A stretch of DNA of 64,000 nt from contig NZ_JAUSBN010000056.1 in the NCBI RefSeq assembly GCF_030651995.1, positions 1 through 64,000 of the forward strand, given 5' to 3'. A program made the translations under genes and the position numbers. Below are positions 43,288 through 56,106 of the stretch, piece by piece. Each line of letters begins with the position of its first letter. Position 1 is the stretch's first letter. The DNA is from Reyranella sp. (GTDB taxonomy: Bacteria; Pseudomonadota; Alphaproteobacteria; Reyranellales; Reyranellaceae). The notes beneath the pieces are model-generated. The model was not told where the DNA came from, did no database searches, and was given only the letters and a program-made list of their open reading frames with translations.

Positions 43288-46158
43288 TCAGCGTTCCCGG
43301 TCGTCGATGTCGCGGGCCAGGACCTCGCGCTTGCCGACATGGTTCGCGGCGCTGACCACGCCTTCGCGCTCCATGCGCTCGACGATGCGGGCGGCCCTGT
43401 TATAGCCGATCTGGAGGTAACGTTGGATGAAAGACGTGCTGCACTTTCGCTCGCGGGCGACCAGGGCGATGGCCTGGTCGTAGAGCTGGTCGCTCTCGGC
43501 CTCCTCAGCGTCGCCCGGCAGCCCGGTCCCCGAGCCGTCGCCGTCGGGATCGTCGGTGACCGACTCGATATAGGCCGGCGCGCCCTGGGCCCGCAGGTGG
43601 CGGACGACCTCCTCGACCTCGCCGTCGCTGACGAAGGGGCCATGGACACGGGCGATCTTGCCGCCCCCGGCCATGTAGAGCATGTCGCCCTGACCCAGCA
43701 GCTGCTCGCCGCCCTGCTCGCCCAGGATGGTGCGGCTGTCGATCTTGGACGTCACCTGGAAGGAGATGCGGGTCGGGAAGTTGGCCTTGATGGTGCCGGT
43801 GATGACGTCGACCGACGGCCGCTGGGTGGCCATCACCACATGGATGCCGGCGGCACGCGCCATCTGCGCCAGGCGCTGCACCGTCGCCTCGATCTCCTTG
43901 CCCGCGACCAGCATCAGGTCGGCCATCTCGTCGATGATGACGACGATGAAGGGTAGCGGCCTCAAGTCCATCTCCTCGTCCTCGAAGGTGGGCTTGCGCG
44001 TCTCGGGATCGATACCGGTCTGGACTTTGCGGGTCAGCACCCCGCCCTTGCGCGCCGTCTCGGCGAGCTTCTCGTTGTAGCCCGCGATGTTGCGCACGGC
44101 GACCGCGCTCATGGCGCGATAGCGGTCTTCCATCTCGCGCACGACCCACTTCAGGGCGACGATGGCCTTGCGCGGCTCGGTGACGACGGGCGTCAGCAGG
44201 TGCGGGATGTCCTGGTAGACACTCAGCTCCAGCATCTTGGGGTCGATCATGATGAAGCGGCACTGATTCGGCGTCAGCCGGTAGAGCAGCGACAGGATCA
44301 TGGTGTTGACCGCCACCGACTTGCCCGAGCCGGTCGTACCGCCGATCAGAAGATGCGGCATGCGCGCGAGGTCGGCGATGACCGGATCGCCGCCGATATC
44401 CTTGCCCAGTGCCAGCGGCAGGCCGAGGCGGCCATCCTCGTAGTGCTTGGTCGACAGCAGCTCGCGCAGGAACACCGTCTCGCGCTTGGCATTGGGCAGC
44501 TCGATGCCGATGACGTTGCGGCCGGGCACGGTGGCGACGCGCGCCGAGACCGCACTCATCGAGCGGGCGATGTCGTCGGCGAGACCGATCACTCGGCTGG
44601 ACTTGGTGCCGGGCGCCGGTTCGAGTTCGTAGAGGGTCACGACCGGACCCGGCCGCACCTTCACGATCTGTCCCTTGACGCCGAAATCGTCGAGCACCGT
44701 CTCGAGCAGGCGCGCATTCTGCTCCAGCGCTTCCTCGTCGATCTTCGGCTGGGCATTGACCCGCGAGGGCAGCGACAGGATGTCGAGCGGCGGCAGCTGG
44801 TACTCGGCCCCGAGGGCCAGCTCGCGCTGTCCGGCCTTGGCGGCGCGCTTGCCCTGCGGCGCGGCCGACTTGCGCGGCACGATCTTCACGCCCGCAGGTG
44901 TCGGCGGCACGGCAGACGGCAGCTCGACGTCGAGCGCATTGTCGGGCGTGAACGGATTCTCGTCGGTCTCTTCGTCCGGCCTCTCTTCGGCGACGGGTGG
45001 CGGCGGCGGCGCAACTTCAGCCGGCGCCTCGAACTCCTCATCGGCAATCGGCTGCCGGTAGTGCGCCGGCGAAGGCGGCGGCGCGGCCTCGTAACCGCCG
45101 AAGCCCGGCTCGATACGTTCCGCCGTGGCCGCAGTGGCCGTCGCCGGGCGCCGCATGAAGGGCTCGATTCGCAGGCCGCCGGTCAGGCGACTGAGGAAGG
45201 TGCGCTCCTGCACGCGGGAGGGCGCGGCCTCGTCCAGCACCGGCGAGTGCATGCGCAGGCCACCGGGCGCCTCGGGGATGTCGTCGGCCGGCCGCTCGAT
45301 CGGGGCATAGGGCGCATCGACCATCAGCGAGTCGCGCGCCGGCAGCACCGCGCCTTCGTCGGGGATCTGCTCGTAGCGGTTCTCGAAGCGCGCCGGATCG
45401 TACTGGCTGGCATCGATCTCGCCCGGAATCTCGGCATAGCCGATGTGAGGCGCCGGCGGCTCGTTCTCCTCGTCGAGCGGTTGCGGCTTGCCGCGCCACA
45501 GGCCCACGGCCGCGCGCATGCCCCACACGACCCACAGGAAGGGCGCACGCAGGATGCGGAAGATCAGCGGCAGGTCGGTACGGTTCATGCCGAGCGCCGG
45601 GGCCATCGCGATGAAGGCGAGGGCTGCCGCGGCAGGCTCGATGAAAGTGAGCGCGCCGCCGCTCGAATGGGTGAGCACCAGCTCGCGGAAGCGGCCGACC
45701 AGGGCCAGCCCGACCAGCCCGCCCGGTCCGGCATGGGTGGCGGCCCCGCCGACGTCGCCCAGGCCCACGCAGGCCACGCTCATCATCAGCAGCGCCAGCA
45801 GGAGCAGTGAGAGACGCAGACCGAAGAAGCCGAGATGATGGGTGCGCACCATGCGCACGCCCCAGGTGATGAAGGCGACCGGCGCCAGGATGATGGCGAG
45901 GCCGAAGGTCTGCAGCAGCAGGTCCGAGATGTAGGCGCCGGGCAGGCCGAGCAGGTTGTTGGGCGCCCGCGCCGTGGCGTGATTGAGCGAGGGATCGCCC
46001 GGACTATAGGTGAACAGCGCCATCATCAGCGCGAGGCCGAAGCCTGCCGTGGCAACGCCGACGATCTCCATCATGCGGCGGCGCAGAAAATCGCGCCCGC
46101 CCTCCGGCAGGATGGAGGTCCTGGGCTGCAACGCTGAAGAGAGGCTCAGCATGGCCAT
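43288..46158 (-). CDS. ftsK: DNA translocase FtsK
   Basis: A 956-residue septal DNA pump that clears and decatenates the chromosome terminus. Four to five N-terminal helices (30-195), a Pro/Ala/Glu-rich linker (about 230-440), the motor domain with P-loop GTTGSGKS (near 607) and [11 protein letters not shown], and the C-terminal gamma winged helix (about 885-950, with [20 protein letters not shown]) that reads KOPS sites are all visible. It follows the aminotransferase gene by 14 bases, and pqiB follows it, a shared promoter being likely. Confidence 0.97.
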   Translation of the reverse strand: MAMLSLSSALQPRTSILPEGGRDFLRRRMMEIVGVATAGFGLALMMALFTYSPGDPSLNHATARAPNNLLGLPGAYISDLLLQTFGLAIILAPVAFITWGVRMVRTHHLGFFGLRLSLLLLALLMMSVACVGLGDVGGAATHAGPGGLVGLALVGRFRELVLTHSSGGALTFIEPAAAALAFIAMAPALGMNRTDLPLIFRILRAPFLWVVWGMRAAVGLWRGKPQPLDEENEPPAPHIGYAEIPGEIDASQYDPARFENRYEQIPDEGAVLPARDSLMVDAPYAPIERPADDIPEAPGGLRMHSPVLDEAAPSRVQERTFLSRLTGGLRIEPFMRRPATATAATAERIEPGFGGYEAAPPPSPAHYRQPIADEEFEAPAEVAPPPPPVAEERPDEETDENPFTPDNALDVELPSAVPPTPAGVKIVPRKSAAPQGKRAAKAGQRELALGAEYQLPPLDILSLPSRVNAQPKIDEEALEQNARLLETVLDDFGVKGQIVKVRPGPVVTLYELEPAPGTKSSRVIGLADDIARSMSAVSARVATVPGRNVIGIELPNAKRETVFLRELLSTKHYEDGRLGLPLALGKDIGGDPVIADLARMPHLLIGGTTGSGKSVAVNTMILSLLYRLTPNQCRFIMIDPKMLELSVYQDIPHLLTPVVTEPRKAIVALKWVVREMEDRYRAMSAVAVRNIAGYNEKLAETARKGGVLTRKVQTGIDPETRKPTFEDEEMDLRPLPFIVVIIDEMADLMLVAGKEIEATVQRLAQMARAAGIHVVMATQRPSVDVITGTIKANFPTRISFQVTSKIDSRTILGEQGGEQLLGQGDMLYMAGGGKIARVHGPFVSDGEVEEVVRHLRAQGAPAYIESVTDDPDGDGSGTGLPGDAEEAESDQLYDQAIALVARERKCSTSFIQRYLQIGYNRAARIVERMEREGVVSAANHVGKREVLARDIDDRER

Positions 46159-46172
46159 GCGCGGTGGCGCTC

Positions 46173-47378
46173 CTACAACACGGTCGCGAGGCGTTGGAGC
46201 CCCTCGCGGGTGGTCTTCTCGTCATGCACCAGGGCCACGCGGATGTAGCGCTGGGAAATGTTGATGCCGTTAGTCTCGCGGCAGGCATAGGCCCCCGGCA
46301 GCACCTTGACGTGCGCCTCGCCCCACAGCTTGCGCGTGGCTTCCTCGCCGTCGCCGACGTCGAGCCACAGGAAGAACCCGCCGCCCGGCGTGTAGTAGGA
46401 GAAACGGTTGTGCAGGATCTGCTCGGCGATCCGGAAGTTCTTCACGTACCACTCGCGCGTCTGGATCGGATGCGTCTCCTCGCGCCACAGCGCGGCCGAC
46501 GCCTTCTGGACGGCGAAGGGAATCTGCGGGCCGCCATAGCTGCGCCAGCGCAGCACCATCGCAACGAGCTTCGGGTCGCCGGCCATGAAGCCCGAGCGCA
46601 GGCCCGCCGCATTCGACCGCTTCGACAGCGAATGAAAGACCGCGAGATTGTGGAACGGGTCCTTGCCGCCGGTCTCGTCGATCTCGAGCGCCGCCTCGAG
46701 CGCACCCGGCGGCGGGGCGCCGGTGTAGATCTCGGCGTAGCACTCGTCGACGGCCAGCACGGTGTCGTACTTGCGGCAGAGCCTCAGCAGCTTCTGCAGA
46801 TATTCCTTGCTGGCGATCGCACCCTGCGGATTGGCCGGCGAGCAGAGATAGACCACCGACAGGCGCTGCCAGGTCGCTTCGTCGAGGCTCTCATAGTCGG
46901 GCAGGAAGCCGTTCGAGGCTTCGGCGTTGACCAGCAGCGGCTCGCCGCCCGACAGGACCGCACCGCCGAGATAGGCCTGGTAGAACGGATTGGGCAGCGC
47001 GACGATCGGCCTGCCCCCACCCTTCTCCTGCGGCGTCGCCACGGTGGAGATGATGTAGACGCCTTCCTTGCTGCCGGCCGTCGGATGGACGTGCAGGTTC
47101 GGGTCGAGCAGGCCCTGGGGCAGCTTGTAGCGGCGCGTCAGCCATTCACAGATCGCGAGATTGAGGTCAGGCAGGCCCTGGTTGGGCGGATAGCGATTCC
47201 AGCCATCGACTTCGTCGATCACGATCTGCCGCGCGAAGGCGGGCATCGCCCCCTGGGGTTCGCCCACCGACATGTTGATCATCGACAGATGCGCCGGCGG
47301 CGTGATGGGAGCGATGAGGGCGTTCAGCCGCGCGAATGGGAAATCGGTCAGCGTCTCGGTCAGGCGCGGATTGAACAT
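46173..47378 (-). CDS. Class I/II PLP aminotransferase, DapC-like
   Basis: A 401-residue fold-type I aminotransferase. Substrate-side MSVGEPQG, the PLP-binding Asp in [12 protein letters not shown], and the Schiff-base Lys in [18 protein letters not shown] are present, with a C-terminal Arg in [10 protein letters not shown]. Similar genes beside ftsK are annotated as N-succinyldiaminopimelate aminotransferase (DapC), which would connect it to lysine and peptidoglycan, but that is by analogy. The ATG at 47378 follows GGGAACGA. A good promoter lies about 73 bases upstream. Confidence 0.85.
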   Translation of the reverse strand: MFNPRLTETLTDFPFARLNALIAPITPPAHLSMINMSVGEPQGAMPAFARQIVIDEVDGWNRYPPNQGLPDLNLAICEWLTRRYKLPQGLLDPNLHVHPTAGSKEGVYIISTVATPQEKGGGRPIVALPNPFYQAYLGGAVLSGGEPLLVNAEASNGFLPDYESLDEATWQRLSVVYLCSPANPQGAIASKEYLQKLLRLCRKYDTVLAVDECYAEIYTGAPPPGALEAALEIDETGGKDPFHNLAVFHSLSKRSNAAGLRSGFMAGDPKLVAMVLRWRSYGGPQIPFAVQKASAALWREETHPIQTREWYVKNFRIAEQILHNRFSYYTPGGGFFLWLDVGDGEEATRKLWGEAHVKVLPGAYACRETNGINISQRYIRVALVHDEKTTREGLQRLATVL

Positions 47379-47450
47379 TCTCGTTCCCAATGGCCAAATC
47401 GGCCGGAAAAATGCCACGGTGCCGGCCGAGAGCGACCAGCCTATCGCCAC

Positions 47451-47479
47451 ATTCTAGGGAACAAATTAACCAATCACAA
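47451..47479 (-). promoter_or_regulatory. Sigma-70 promoter for the aminotransferase-ftsK-pqi run
   Basis: On the minus strand TTGTGA (47479-47474) and TAGAAT (47456-47451) are 17 bases apart, within an AT-rich stretch (47451-47515) that stands out against its surroundings. Transcription would begin near 47444, about 66 bases before the start codon. Confidence 0.6.
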
Positions 47480-47610
47480 CAATGGAATAGGCTTGTTTCT
47501 TGAGATGAAATGAGGGCTTGCGCCCCGTTTCTGGCCAACCACAAGCACTAGTCCGGTCATGGCGTCGCAGGCGCACCGGAAATGGCCATTCCACGTTCAG
47601 GCGCTCTCGC

Positions 47611-49471
<1,861 letters not shown>

Positions 49472-49509
49472 CGTTGTCCCCTGGTTCTCGAGTTGGTTGT
49501 GGTGTCGGA

Positions 49510-50892
<1,383 letters not shown>

Positions 50893-50909
50893 TCAATCGA
50901 TCCATGCAG

Positions 50910-50951
50910 CCATAGAGGGTTGCCGCCCTTCGGGGCGGCTGCCATCTATGG
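50910..50951 (+). terminator. Terminator-like hairpin after the TorF gene
   Basis: GCCGCCC-TTCG-GGGCGGC (50922-50939) forms a stable stem with a UUCG tetraloop, and outer bases CCATAG and CTATGG extend it. There is no T tract. It ends 4 bases before the next start codon, which itself lacks a ribosome-binding site. Confidence 0.55.
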
Positions 50952-50954
50952 CCC

Positions 50955-52214
50955 ATGGATAGTCATCCTTTCGACCTCGCCATCGTAGGCGCGGGCCTCA
51001 ACGGCAGCCTTCTCGCCCTGGCGGCCGGCGAAGCGGGTCTGTCGACCGCCCTCATCGACCGCGTCCCGCTCGCCACCCTGACCCAGCCGGGCTTCGACGG
51101 CCGCACCACCGCCGTTGCCTTCACCAGCCAGCGCCTGTTCGCCGCGCTCGGCGTCTGGGACGAGATCGCCCCCGAAGCCGAGCCGATCCGCGACATCCGG
51201 ATCTCCGATGCCGGCCACGACGGGCGCGCGAGCCCGTTCTTCCTCCATTTCGACCATCGCGAGGCCGCCGAGGACCCCGAGACGGCCGCACCGATGGGCT
51301 GGATTGTCGAGAACCGGTTCCTCCGCGCCGCCCTGCTGCGCCGGCTCGCCGCCTGCCCGAAGGTCGAACTCGTCTCGCCCGACGAGGTGGTCGAGAGCGA
51401 GCGCGGGCCGGATCGCGCCGGTCTCGTGCTGAAGAGCGGCCGGCGCCTAGCCGCCCGCCTGATCGCCTCGGCCGAGGGACGCTTCGGCTCGATGCGCGAG
51501 GAGGCCGGCATCGGCGCGCGCAGCTGGTCGTACGAGCAGATCGCCATCGTCCTGGTCGCGCACCACGACCAGCCCCATCGCGGCGTCGCCCAGGAGAAAT
51601 TCCTGCCCGGCGGTCCGTTCGCCATCCTGCCGATGACGGACAGTCCCGGCGGCGAGCACCGCTCGTCGATCGTCTGGACCGAACGGTCCGATCTCGCGCG
51701 CCGCCTGCTCGAACTCGACGAGCCGCGCTTCCAGGCCGAATTCGCGCGGCGGTTCGGCGACCATCTCGGGCCGGTCGTCGCGGAGGGGCCGCGCTGGTCC
51801 TATCCGCTGCGCCTGGTCCATGCCGAGCGCTACATCGACACGCGCCTGGTGCTGGTGGGCGATGCCGCGCACGGCATCCATCCGATCGCGGGCCAGGGCT
51901 ACAATCTCGGCGTTCGCGACATCGCGGCACTGGTCGAGGTGATGGTCGACGCCAAGCGCCTCGGCCTCGACGTCGGCGGCGCCGATACGCTGGAGCGCTA
52001 CGCCCAATGGCGCCGGGCGGACAATCTCACGATGGTCGCCGCCACCGACCTGCTGAACCGGCTGTTCTCCAACGATATCGCGCCGCTGCGGCTGGCCCGC
52101 GACATGGGCCTCGCCGCCGTGAACCGCGTGCCGGCGCTGCGCAAGTTCTTCGTGCGTCATGCGATGGGGCTGGTCGGCGACCTGCCCAAGCTGATCCGGG
52201 GCGAGCGGCCTTAG
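50955..52214 (+). CDS. ubiH: UbiH/UbiF/COQ6-family FAD monooxygenase
   Basis: A 419-residue flavoprotein hydroxylase of ubiquinone synthesis. FAD binding is by AIVGAGLNGSLLALAAGEAG near the start and by GDAAHGIHPIAGQGYNLGVRD, the family's C-terminal motif; a short region around 165 (ARLIASAEGRFGSMR) carries the middle DG-type element. UbiH, UbiF and UbiI cannot be separated by eye, so the symbol marks the family. It follows the TorF gene and its stop overlaps a convergent membrane-protein gene by four bases. Confidence 0.9.
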   Translation: MDSHPFDLAIVGAGLNGSLLALAAGEAGLSTALIDRVPLATLTQPGFDGRTTAVAFTSQRLFAALGVWDEIAPEAEPIRDIRISDAGHDGRASPFFLHFDHREAAEDPETAAPMGWIVENRFLRAALLRRLAACPKVELVSPDEVVESERGPDRAGLVLKSGRRLAARLIASAEGRFGSMREEAGIGARSWSYEQIAIVLVAHHDQPHRGVAQEKFLPGGPFAILPMTDSPGGEHRSSIVWTERSDLARRLLELDEPRFQAEFARRFGDHLGPVVAEGPRWSYPLRLVHAERYIDTRLVLVGDAAHGIHPIAGQGYNLGVRDIAALVEVMVDAKRLGLDVGGADTLERYAQWRRADNLTMVAATDLLNRLFSNDIAPLRLARDMGLAAVNRVPALRKFFVRHAMGLVGDLPKLIRGERP

Positions 52215-52702
52215 TACCCAAGATATCTCGGCAGGCTCGTGCATCCGAAGAGCATCACGCCCAACGGGATGGCCGACGCCAGGCACCAGCAAACGCACAC
52301 CGACAGAAACAGATGATCGAAATCAACCAAGGGTGCCTCCACCACATTGCCGAGACCGAACATCGAGGATCGCGGGCGGAGAATGCTGTCGTAGATCTCC
52401 GCGGAAAACTTCTGGTCCCAGCGGAGCGCGATGTAGCATATCCACGCGGTAGGCAGCCCAGTGACTAGCGCCACCATCGTCCACAGCGAATCCGCCGTGT
52501 CCTGGAGCGGTACAATCCATCCTGGGCAGCGGCTGGTACTCGGATCGACGAGCAGGAGAATTAGAATCTCGACAACGAGTACGGCAAGGCATCCGGCAGC
52601 CGTCCGGCGCGCGATCTTGCGGCAGTAGTCCGGGTGATAGCTGGCAAGGACCCTGTAACGGTTTGTGTCCGGCAAGCCCGCAACCTCCACGTGAACTTGC
52701 AC
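52211..52702 (-). CDS. Hypothetical membrane protein
   Basis: A 163-residue protein with three to four predicted helices: about 38-53 (AGCLAVLVVEILILLLV), 72-92 (LWTMVALVTGLPTAWICYIA) and 130-156 (LFLSVCVCWCLASAIPLG). The first 30 residues are soluble. It has several Cys in membrane stretches (CVCWC) and base use that looks less GC-biased than its neighbours. I do not recognise a family. It overlaps the end of the ubiH-family gene and may be a lineage-specific gene. Confidence 0.55.
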   Translation of the reverse strand: MQVHVEVAGLPDTNRYRVLASYHPDYCRKIARRTAAGCLAVLVVEILILLLVDPSTSRCPGWIVPLQDTADSLWTMVALVTGLPTAWICYIALRWDQKFSAEIYDSILRPRSSMFGLGNVVEAPLVDFDHLFLSVCVCWCLASAIPLGVMLFGCTSLPRYLGY

Positions 52703-52746
52703 AGGCTAGCACGGGAACCGAGGTTGTGCACCCCGCCAAACACCTC

Positions 52747-53964
52747 TTAGAGGCGAGCGGCCTTAGGCGCCGCGCCAGACACCACGATGAAAGCGGCCAC
52801 CACGTCCAATGCGGCGGCCAGCAGCAGCGGCATGCGATAGCCACCGAACGCGTCATACAGCAGGCCGTAGCCGCTCGGCCCCATCGCGGCGGCGAGCTGG
52901 ATGCCACAGGAGGCGACACCGAACACCGCGCCGAACGTCGCTGCCCCGAATTCACGGCGGACGATGATGGGCGAGAGCGTCGTCACGTTGCCAATGGTGA
53001 GGCCCATCACCAGGCTGCCGACGAACAGGACAGAAGGTGTCGGAAGCAGGCCCTGGATGAGCAGCGACAGGGAGGCAAGCCCCATCACGGCGCATGCCGT
53101 CGCGCGCGGGCTGATCTGGTCGGCGAAGCGCACCAGCAGCAGGCGGCCGAGCAGAGCGGCCAGCGCCGCACCCGACGCGGCGAGCGAGACGCCCGCCGCA
53201 CCGAGCGCGGACGAGAGCAGCGTCACCTGATGCGTGATGAATCCCACCTGCACCAGCATTGCCAGGCCAAAGGCCAGCATCACGCTCTGCAATGCCCAAG
53301 TCCCGAGCGCCGCACGGCGCGTCCATCCTGCGGGGCGTGCCGCCGTCGAGGGCGCTGCGACCGCCACCCCGTCGGGCAGCAAGCCCAGATCCTGCGGGCG
53401 GCGGCGCATCACAAACCAGCCGAGCGGCAGGATCACGACAAGCATCACGGCAGCCGCCACAGTCGTCGTTGCCGCAAAGCCCATGATGCCGATGGAGAAG
53501 AGCAGGACCGGCACGCCGGTCATGCCACCGACGCTGGCGCCGAGCGACGCGATCGAGACGGCGCGACCCTGATGGCGCTCGAACCATGGCGCGAGCGTCG
53601 TCGCGACCGCCGTCAGCGAGAGACAGGCCCAACCGAAGCTCATGACGAAGAACGCGACATAGGCCTGCCACGGCGCTTCGACCCTACCGATGGCGGCAAT
53701 GCCCGCGCCCATCGCAAGGGCACCGATCACGGTCGACAGCCGGCCACCATGGCGACCGATCAGGCTGCCGACGGGAATGAGCAGCAATGCACTCGTGACA
53801 TAAAAGGTCGTGATCGCGCCCGAGACCAGTCCGGTCGGCCAGCCGCGGATCGAGACCAGCTCGTGCAAATAGACGCCGGCACCGAACAGGCCGAACGCAT
53901 TGGCGAACATGCCCGCGATCAGACACACGGCGACGATGCGCCAGCCGTAGAAGGGGCGGGACAT
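52747..53964 (-). CDS. MFS transporter, OFA/monocarboxylate-like
   Basis: A 405-residue twelve-helix carrier. It starts FYGWRIVAVCLIAGMFANAF and has the A-like loop IGRHGGRLSTVIGAL between helices 2 and 3, with a central cytoplasmic loop near 200-220. The start pattern resembles members that move oxalate or other monocarboxylates, but cargo is unproven. The ATG at 53964 follows CGAGGACC. It is divergent from the metal-binding GTPase gene (119-base gap). Confidence 0.87.
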   Translation of the reverse strand: MSRPFYGWRIVAVCLIAGMFANAFGLFGAGVYLHELVSIRGWPTGLVSGAITTFYVTSALLLIPVGSLIGRHGGRLSTVIGALAMGAGIAAIGRVEAPWQAYVAFFVMSFGWACLSLTAVATTLAPWFERHQGRAVSIASLGASVGGMTGVPVLLFSIGIMGFAATTTVAAAVMLVVILPLGWFVMRRRPQDLGLLPDGVAVAAPSTAARPAGWTRRAALGTWALQSVMLAFGLAMLVQVGFITHQVTLLSSALGAAGVSLAASGAALAALLGRLLLVRFADQISPRATACAVMGLASLSLLIQGLLPTPSVLFVGSLVMGLTIGNVTTLSPIIVRREFGAATFGAVFGVASCGIQLAAAMGPSGYGLLYDAFGGYRMPLLLAAALDVVAAFIVVSGAAPKAARL

Positions 53965-54083
53965 GGTCCTCGTTAGCACAGGCCGGGCCTCGACGGTTCG
54001 GTCCCTGCCGAAGCGTGCCGGCGACGGGCGGTTGCACCCTCTGGCCAAAGTCCCTATTTCAGGGGCCGAACTCGAGGAAAAAC

Positions 54084-55049
54084 ATGGCGCAGTCCCAAGT
54101 CCCCGTCACCGTGCTGACCGGCTATCTCGGCGCCGGCAAGACCACCCTGCTCAACCGGATCCTGAGCGAGCAGCACGGCAAGAAATACGCCGTCATCGTG
54201 AATGAGTTCGGCGAGCTGGGTGTCGACAACGATCTCGTGGTGAATGCCGACGAGGAAGTCTTCGAGATGAACAACGGCTGCATCTGCTGCACCGTGCGCG
54301 GCGACCTGATCCGCATCATCGAAGGGCTGATGAAGCGCAAGGACAAGTTCGACGGCATCCTGGTCGAGACGACCGGCCTGGCCGACCCCGGACCGGTGGC
54401 GCAGACCTTCTTCACCGACGAGGACGTCAAGGCCAGGACGCGGCTCGACGCCATCGTCACCGTGATCGACGCCAAGCACTTCTTCGGCCAGCTCGAGCAG
54501 GGCAGCGAGGCCGAGCAGCAGGTGGCCTTCGCCGACGTGATCCTGCTCAACAAGACCGACCTGGTGAGCCCCGACGAACTCGCGAAGGTCGAAGACAGGA
54601 TCCGCGGCATCAACCGCTACGCCCGGATCTTCCACACGCAGAACAGCCAGATCGCGCTCGACGCGATCCTCGACAAGGGCGCGTTCGACCTCGGCCGCAT
54701 CCTGGAGTTCGAGCCCGACTTCCTGCACAGCGGCCATGATCATCACCACGAGGACGAGGTCCGCAGCCTGTCGATCACCGCCGACCGGCCGGTCGATCCC
54801 GACAGGTTCCAGAAGTGGATGGGCGCGCTGCTCCAGATCAAGGGCGGCGACATCTTCCGCAGCAAGGGCATCCTCGCCATCGACGGCGCCCCGCGCCGCT
54901 ACGTCTACCAGGGCGTCCACATGATGATGGACAGCGACTGGGGCACGCCGTGGAAAGACGGCGACAAGCGTTCGAGCAAGCTGGTCTTCATCGGCCGCAA
55001 CCTCGACGGTGACAATCTCCAGCGCGGCTTCGACGACTGCCTGAAGTAG
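54084..55049 (+). CDS. COG0523/CobW-like metal-chaperone GTPase
   Basis: A 321-residue G3E GTPase. P-loop TGYLGAGKTT (12-21), the metal-site CxCC as GCICC (Cys66, 68, 69), and the G4 motif NKTD (156-159) identify the family. A His-rich stretch (HSGHDHHHEDE, 215-225) separates it from the C-terminal CobW_C domain. Members deliver zinc or cobalt to target enzymes. No Zur box is visible upstream. The WD40 gene follows 4 bases after the stop. Confidence 0.92.
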   Translation: MAQSQVPVTVLTGYLGAGKTTLLNRILSEQHGKKYAVIVNEFGELGVDNDLVVNADEEVFEMNNGCICCTVRGDLIRIIEGLMKRKDKFDGILVETTGLADPGPVAQTFFTDEDVKARTRLDAIVTVIDAKHFFGQLEQGSEAEQQVAFADVILLNKTDLVSPDELAKVEDRIRGINRYARIFHTQNSQIALDAILDKGAFDLGRILEFEPDFLHSGHDHHHEDEVRSLSITADRPVDPDRFQKWMGALLQIKGGDIFRSKGILAIDGAPRRYVYQGVHMMMDSDWGTPWKDGDKRSSKLVFIGRNLDGDNLQRGFDDCLK

Positions 55050-55053
55050 GACC

Positions 55054-56097
55054 GTGAAAATCGATCTCGCCAATCCGGCCTGGCAGCAGACGCTGCCGCC
55101 GGCCCGCTCCCTCGCCACCGCCGCGCCCGTCGCAGCCTGCGCCTTCAACCGCGACGGCACGATCGTCGGCTTCGCGCTGGGTGACGGCCAGGTCCGCCTC
55201 CTGCCCGCCGACATCAAGGCGGCCACGCCCGATGCGGCGGACCCGCTGCACAAGGGCGTCGTGCTCTCGCTGGTCGGTGATCCGGCAGGCGACGGGTTCG
55301 TGAGCGGCGGCGACGACGGCCGCGTGCTGCGCATCGCCGCCGACGGTACGGCAACGGAACTGCTGGCGCTGAAGGGCAAGTGGTTCGAGCATCTCGTCGC
55401 CCACAGGACGGGCGCGGTCGCAGCCTCCGCGGGCAAGAGCATGTTCCTGTTCCGCGACGGCGAGGTCCGCGAGTTCGGTCCGCATCCGAGCACGGTGGCC
55501 GGCCTCGATTTCAGCAAGGACGGCAGCCGCGTCGCCTGCGCGCATTACGGCGGCATCACCGTGTGGAGCCTGAGCAAGGACGTCGCCCTGCCGCCGCGGC
55601 GCTTCGCCTGGCAGGGCAGCCACGTGGCGCTGCGCTGGAGCACCGACGGCAAGTTCATCGCCACCGGCACACAGGAGAACGACATCCATGTCTGGCGCGT
55701 GGCGCAGGCCACCGACATGCGCATGCAGGGCTATCCCGCCAAGGTGAAGTCGCTGTCGTGGACCGCCGACGCGCGCTGGCTCTACACCTCCTCTCAGCCG
55801 GTGTTCACCGCCTGGCCATTCTCGGGGAAGGGACCGGAAGGCAAGCCGCCGCTGCAGTTCGGCGACGAAGGCGCCGGCCTGATAACCGTGGTCGCCGCCC
55901 ACCCGTCTGCAGAATTCGTGGCGGGCGGTTACGATTCGGGAGAGCTGCAGCTCGGCGACATCAGGACGAGACGCTCGGTCGTGCTGAAGATGGCCGACGG
56001 CGCGGCCATCACCTGCCTCGCCTGGTCGCCCGACGGCTTCAAGCTGGCCGTCGGCAACGACCGCGGCGATCTGCTGACGATCGATCTGCGGCGGTAG
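55054..56097 (+). CDS. WD40 repeat protein
   Basis: A 347-residue beta-propeller. Repeats are visible as GDGFVSGGDDGRVLRIAADG, DGKFIATGTQENDIHVWRV and SPDGFKLAVGNDRGDLLTIDL, about seven in all. It has no signal peptide and no enzymatic domain. The GTG start at 55054 is 4 bases after the COG0523 gene, and similar pairings occur in other alphaproteobacteria, so it may be a scaffold for that chaperone; this is inference. Confidence 0.85.
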   Translation: MKIDLANPAWQQTLPPARSLATAAPVAACAFNRDGTIVGFALGDGQVRLLPADIKAATPDAADPLHKGVVLSLVGDPAGDGFVSGGDDGRVLRIAADGTATELLALKGKWFEHLVAHRTGAVAASAGKSMFLFRDGEVREFGPHPSTVAGLDFSKDGSRVACAHYGGITVWSLSKDVALPPRRFAWQGSHVALRWSTDGKFIATGTQENDIHVWRVAQATDMRMQGYPAKVKSLSWTADARWLYTSSQPVFTAWPFSGKGPEGKPPLQFGDEGAGLITVVAAHPSAEFVAGGYDSGELQLGDIRTRRSVVLKMADGAAITCLAWSPDGFKLAVGNDRGDLLTIDLRR

Positions 56098-56106
56098 ATT
56101 CAGGCC

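Noticed and set aside
41370..43355. 661-codon plus-strand frame over pqiB
   Set aside because: Complement of the MCE-domain gene; composition is that of a shadow.
44200..45810. 536-codon plus-strand frame over ftsK
   Set aside because: Arg/Gly-rich shadow of the FtsK linker and motor region.
53965..54083. Zur box upstream of the COG0523 GTPase
   Set aside because: No palindrome resembling the alphaproteobacterial Zur site is present.
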